From positions 2,454,001 to 2,518,000 of the forward strand of contig LR743504.1 in the NCBI GenBank assembly GCA_902712845.1: a DNA stretch of 64,000 nucleotides, read 5' to 3'. Each line of letters begins with the position of its first letter. The first letter of the stretch is position 1. Origin of the DNA: Methylobacterium bullatum. Its GTDB lineage: Bacteria > Pseudomonadota > Alphaproteobacteria > Rhizobiales > Beijerinckiaceae. A program made the position numbers and the translations under genes. The notes beneath the pieces are model-generated. The model was not told the DNA's origin. It searched no databases and saw only the letters and a list, made by a program, of their open reading frames with translations. Of this stretch, positions 63,395-64,000 are shown one piece after another.

Positions 63395-63901
63395 ATGAAG
63401 ACGAGCACCACCAGCATCCGCCGCGCCCGTCCGGGAGACGCCGATCGGTTGAGCGACGTCTTTGACGAAACCTGGCGTGAGGCCTATCGCGGCATCATCC
63501 CCGGCATTTCCCTGGAACGGATGATCTCCCAGCGCTCGTCGCAATGGTGGGTCGGCGCGGCCCAGCGCAACCGGCCCCTGGTGGTGGTGGAGATCGGCGA
63601 CGAGATCGTCGGATACGCGATCTACGGGCAGGCGAGGGGCAGCGCCCTCAAGGCATCGGGGGAGGTGGACGAACTCTACATCCTGCCGGCCTATCAGGGC
63701 CTGGGCCTCGGCCGGCGCCTGTTCCGCGCGGTCCGCAACGACCTCGCCGATCATGGCTTGACGCGGATTGGGGTCTGGACCCTGGCGGGCAACGAGCGCG
63801 CCTGCGGCTTCTACGCCGGTCTCGGCGGCATCAAGGTGGCCGAGGCCGTCGACCGCATGGCCGGCGCCGTCCTCTCCAAGGTGGCCTACCGGTTCGAGTG
63901 A
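63395..63901 (+). CDS. GNAT N-acetyltransferase
   Basis: 168 residues from ATG 63395 (MKTSTTSIRRARPGDADRLS). GNAT body: VFDETWREAYRGIIPG, VVVEIGDEIVGYAIYGQ, ELYILPAYQGLGLGRRLFRAVR with the pyrophosphate loop (YQGLGLGR), GVWTLAGNERACGFYAGLGG. Substrate unknown. No neighbour explains it; the right edge of the window follows. Confidence 0.88.
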   Translation: MKTSTTSIRRARPGDADRLSDVFDETWREAYRGIIPGISLERMISQRSSQWWVGAAQRNRPLVVVEIGDEIVGYAIYGQARGSALKASGEVDELYILPAYQGLGLGRRLFRAVRNDLADHGLTRIGVWTLAGNERACGFYAGLGGIKVAEAVDRMAGAVLSKVAYRFE

Positions 63902-64000
63902 GTCCCGATCCCGTCATCGGGGAACCCTGAAGGCGGGGCGGTACGTTGATCCTGCGCCCGGACGTCGCCGTTCCCATATGGGGGAACGCGTCGCGACGTC

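Noticed and set aside
1-64000. CRISPR arrays, tRNA or rRNA genes
   Set aside because: No regularly spaced repeats and no tRNA-like TTCGA arm with matching acceptor ends were seen by eye; a covariance search was not possible.

Overview
The window is GC-rich (a three-base coding signal dominates, with very long antisense shadow frames) and reads as a chromosomal segment of an alphaproteobacterium of the Rhizobiales/Hyphomicrobiales, most likely a Methylobacterium/Methylorubrum relative. The assignment rests on an NDUFA12-type complex I subunit, the neighbourhood NDUFA12 / DUF2155 / aat / accC-accB-aroQ-dsbA, a class II (B12) ribonucleotide reductase with a C-terminal CXXC tail, the glyA-nrdR-ribD-ribE-ribH-nusB-thiL run, and an RNase E with a large acidic insertion in its S1 domain. 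Taxonomy is inference; no rRNA is present.

Layout. 1-3.7 kb: tail of a polysaccharide locus (membrane protein end, SGNH hydrolase, Wzx-like flippase, CelD-like GNAT protein). 3.7-6.1 kb: periplasmic FKBP isomerase, YeiH/UPF0324 transporter and small unknowns. 6.1-11.6 kb: the most unusual part. The class II RNR gene nrdJ has had its 3' end replaced by an AT-richer segment that also carries an ImmA/IrrE-type zinc peptidase; the displaced original nrdJ 3' end (about 65 codons) and its terminator are still present downstream. Two NrdR-box-like sites lie upstream of nrdJ, and nrdR itself is at 40.3 kb. 12-20.7 kb: housekeeping genes (complex I accessory subunit, DUF2155, LysE exporter, aat, two related small secreted proteins, accC, accB, aroQ, DsbA-like protein, aminotransferase). 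20.8-21.8 kb: TorF-like porin.

22.1-24.8 kb: a decayed group II intron sits immediately behind the rne terminator and its reverse transcriptase gene is interrupted by a nested, also decayed IS630-family element with a TA target duplication. 24.9-38 kb: rne, then cell-wall genes (amidase, PBP1A, L,D-transpeptidase) separated by a likely copper-handling operon (DUF2946, YcnI-PCuAC fusion, TonB receptor), and a DCC-family gene that lacks a normal start.

38.8-44.8 kb: glyA, then nrdR-ribD-ribE-ribH-nusB-thiL, tightly packed and partly overlapping: C1 entry through serine hydroxymethyltransferase, dNTP regulation, flavin and thiamin cofactors. 45-52.3 kb: MoxR / DUF58 / BatA-DUF4159 / large membrane protein operon. 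52.5-57.9 kb: two tandem YejA-type binding proteins with YejB but without YejE or YejF, ending in a GNAT gene. 58.3-60.6 kb: membrane-anchored cytochrome c and an exported FMN-dependent 2-hydroxyacid dehydrogenase that contains a CXXCH motif. 60.8-63.9 kb: kdsB, pheA, a tyrosine-phosphatase-like gene and a GNAT gene. No tRNA, rRNA or CRISPR was seen. Intergenic palindromic repeats occur near 49.9, 52.3 and 58.2 kb.
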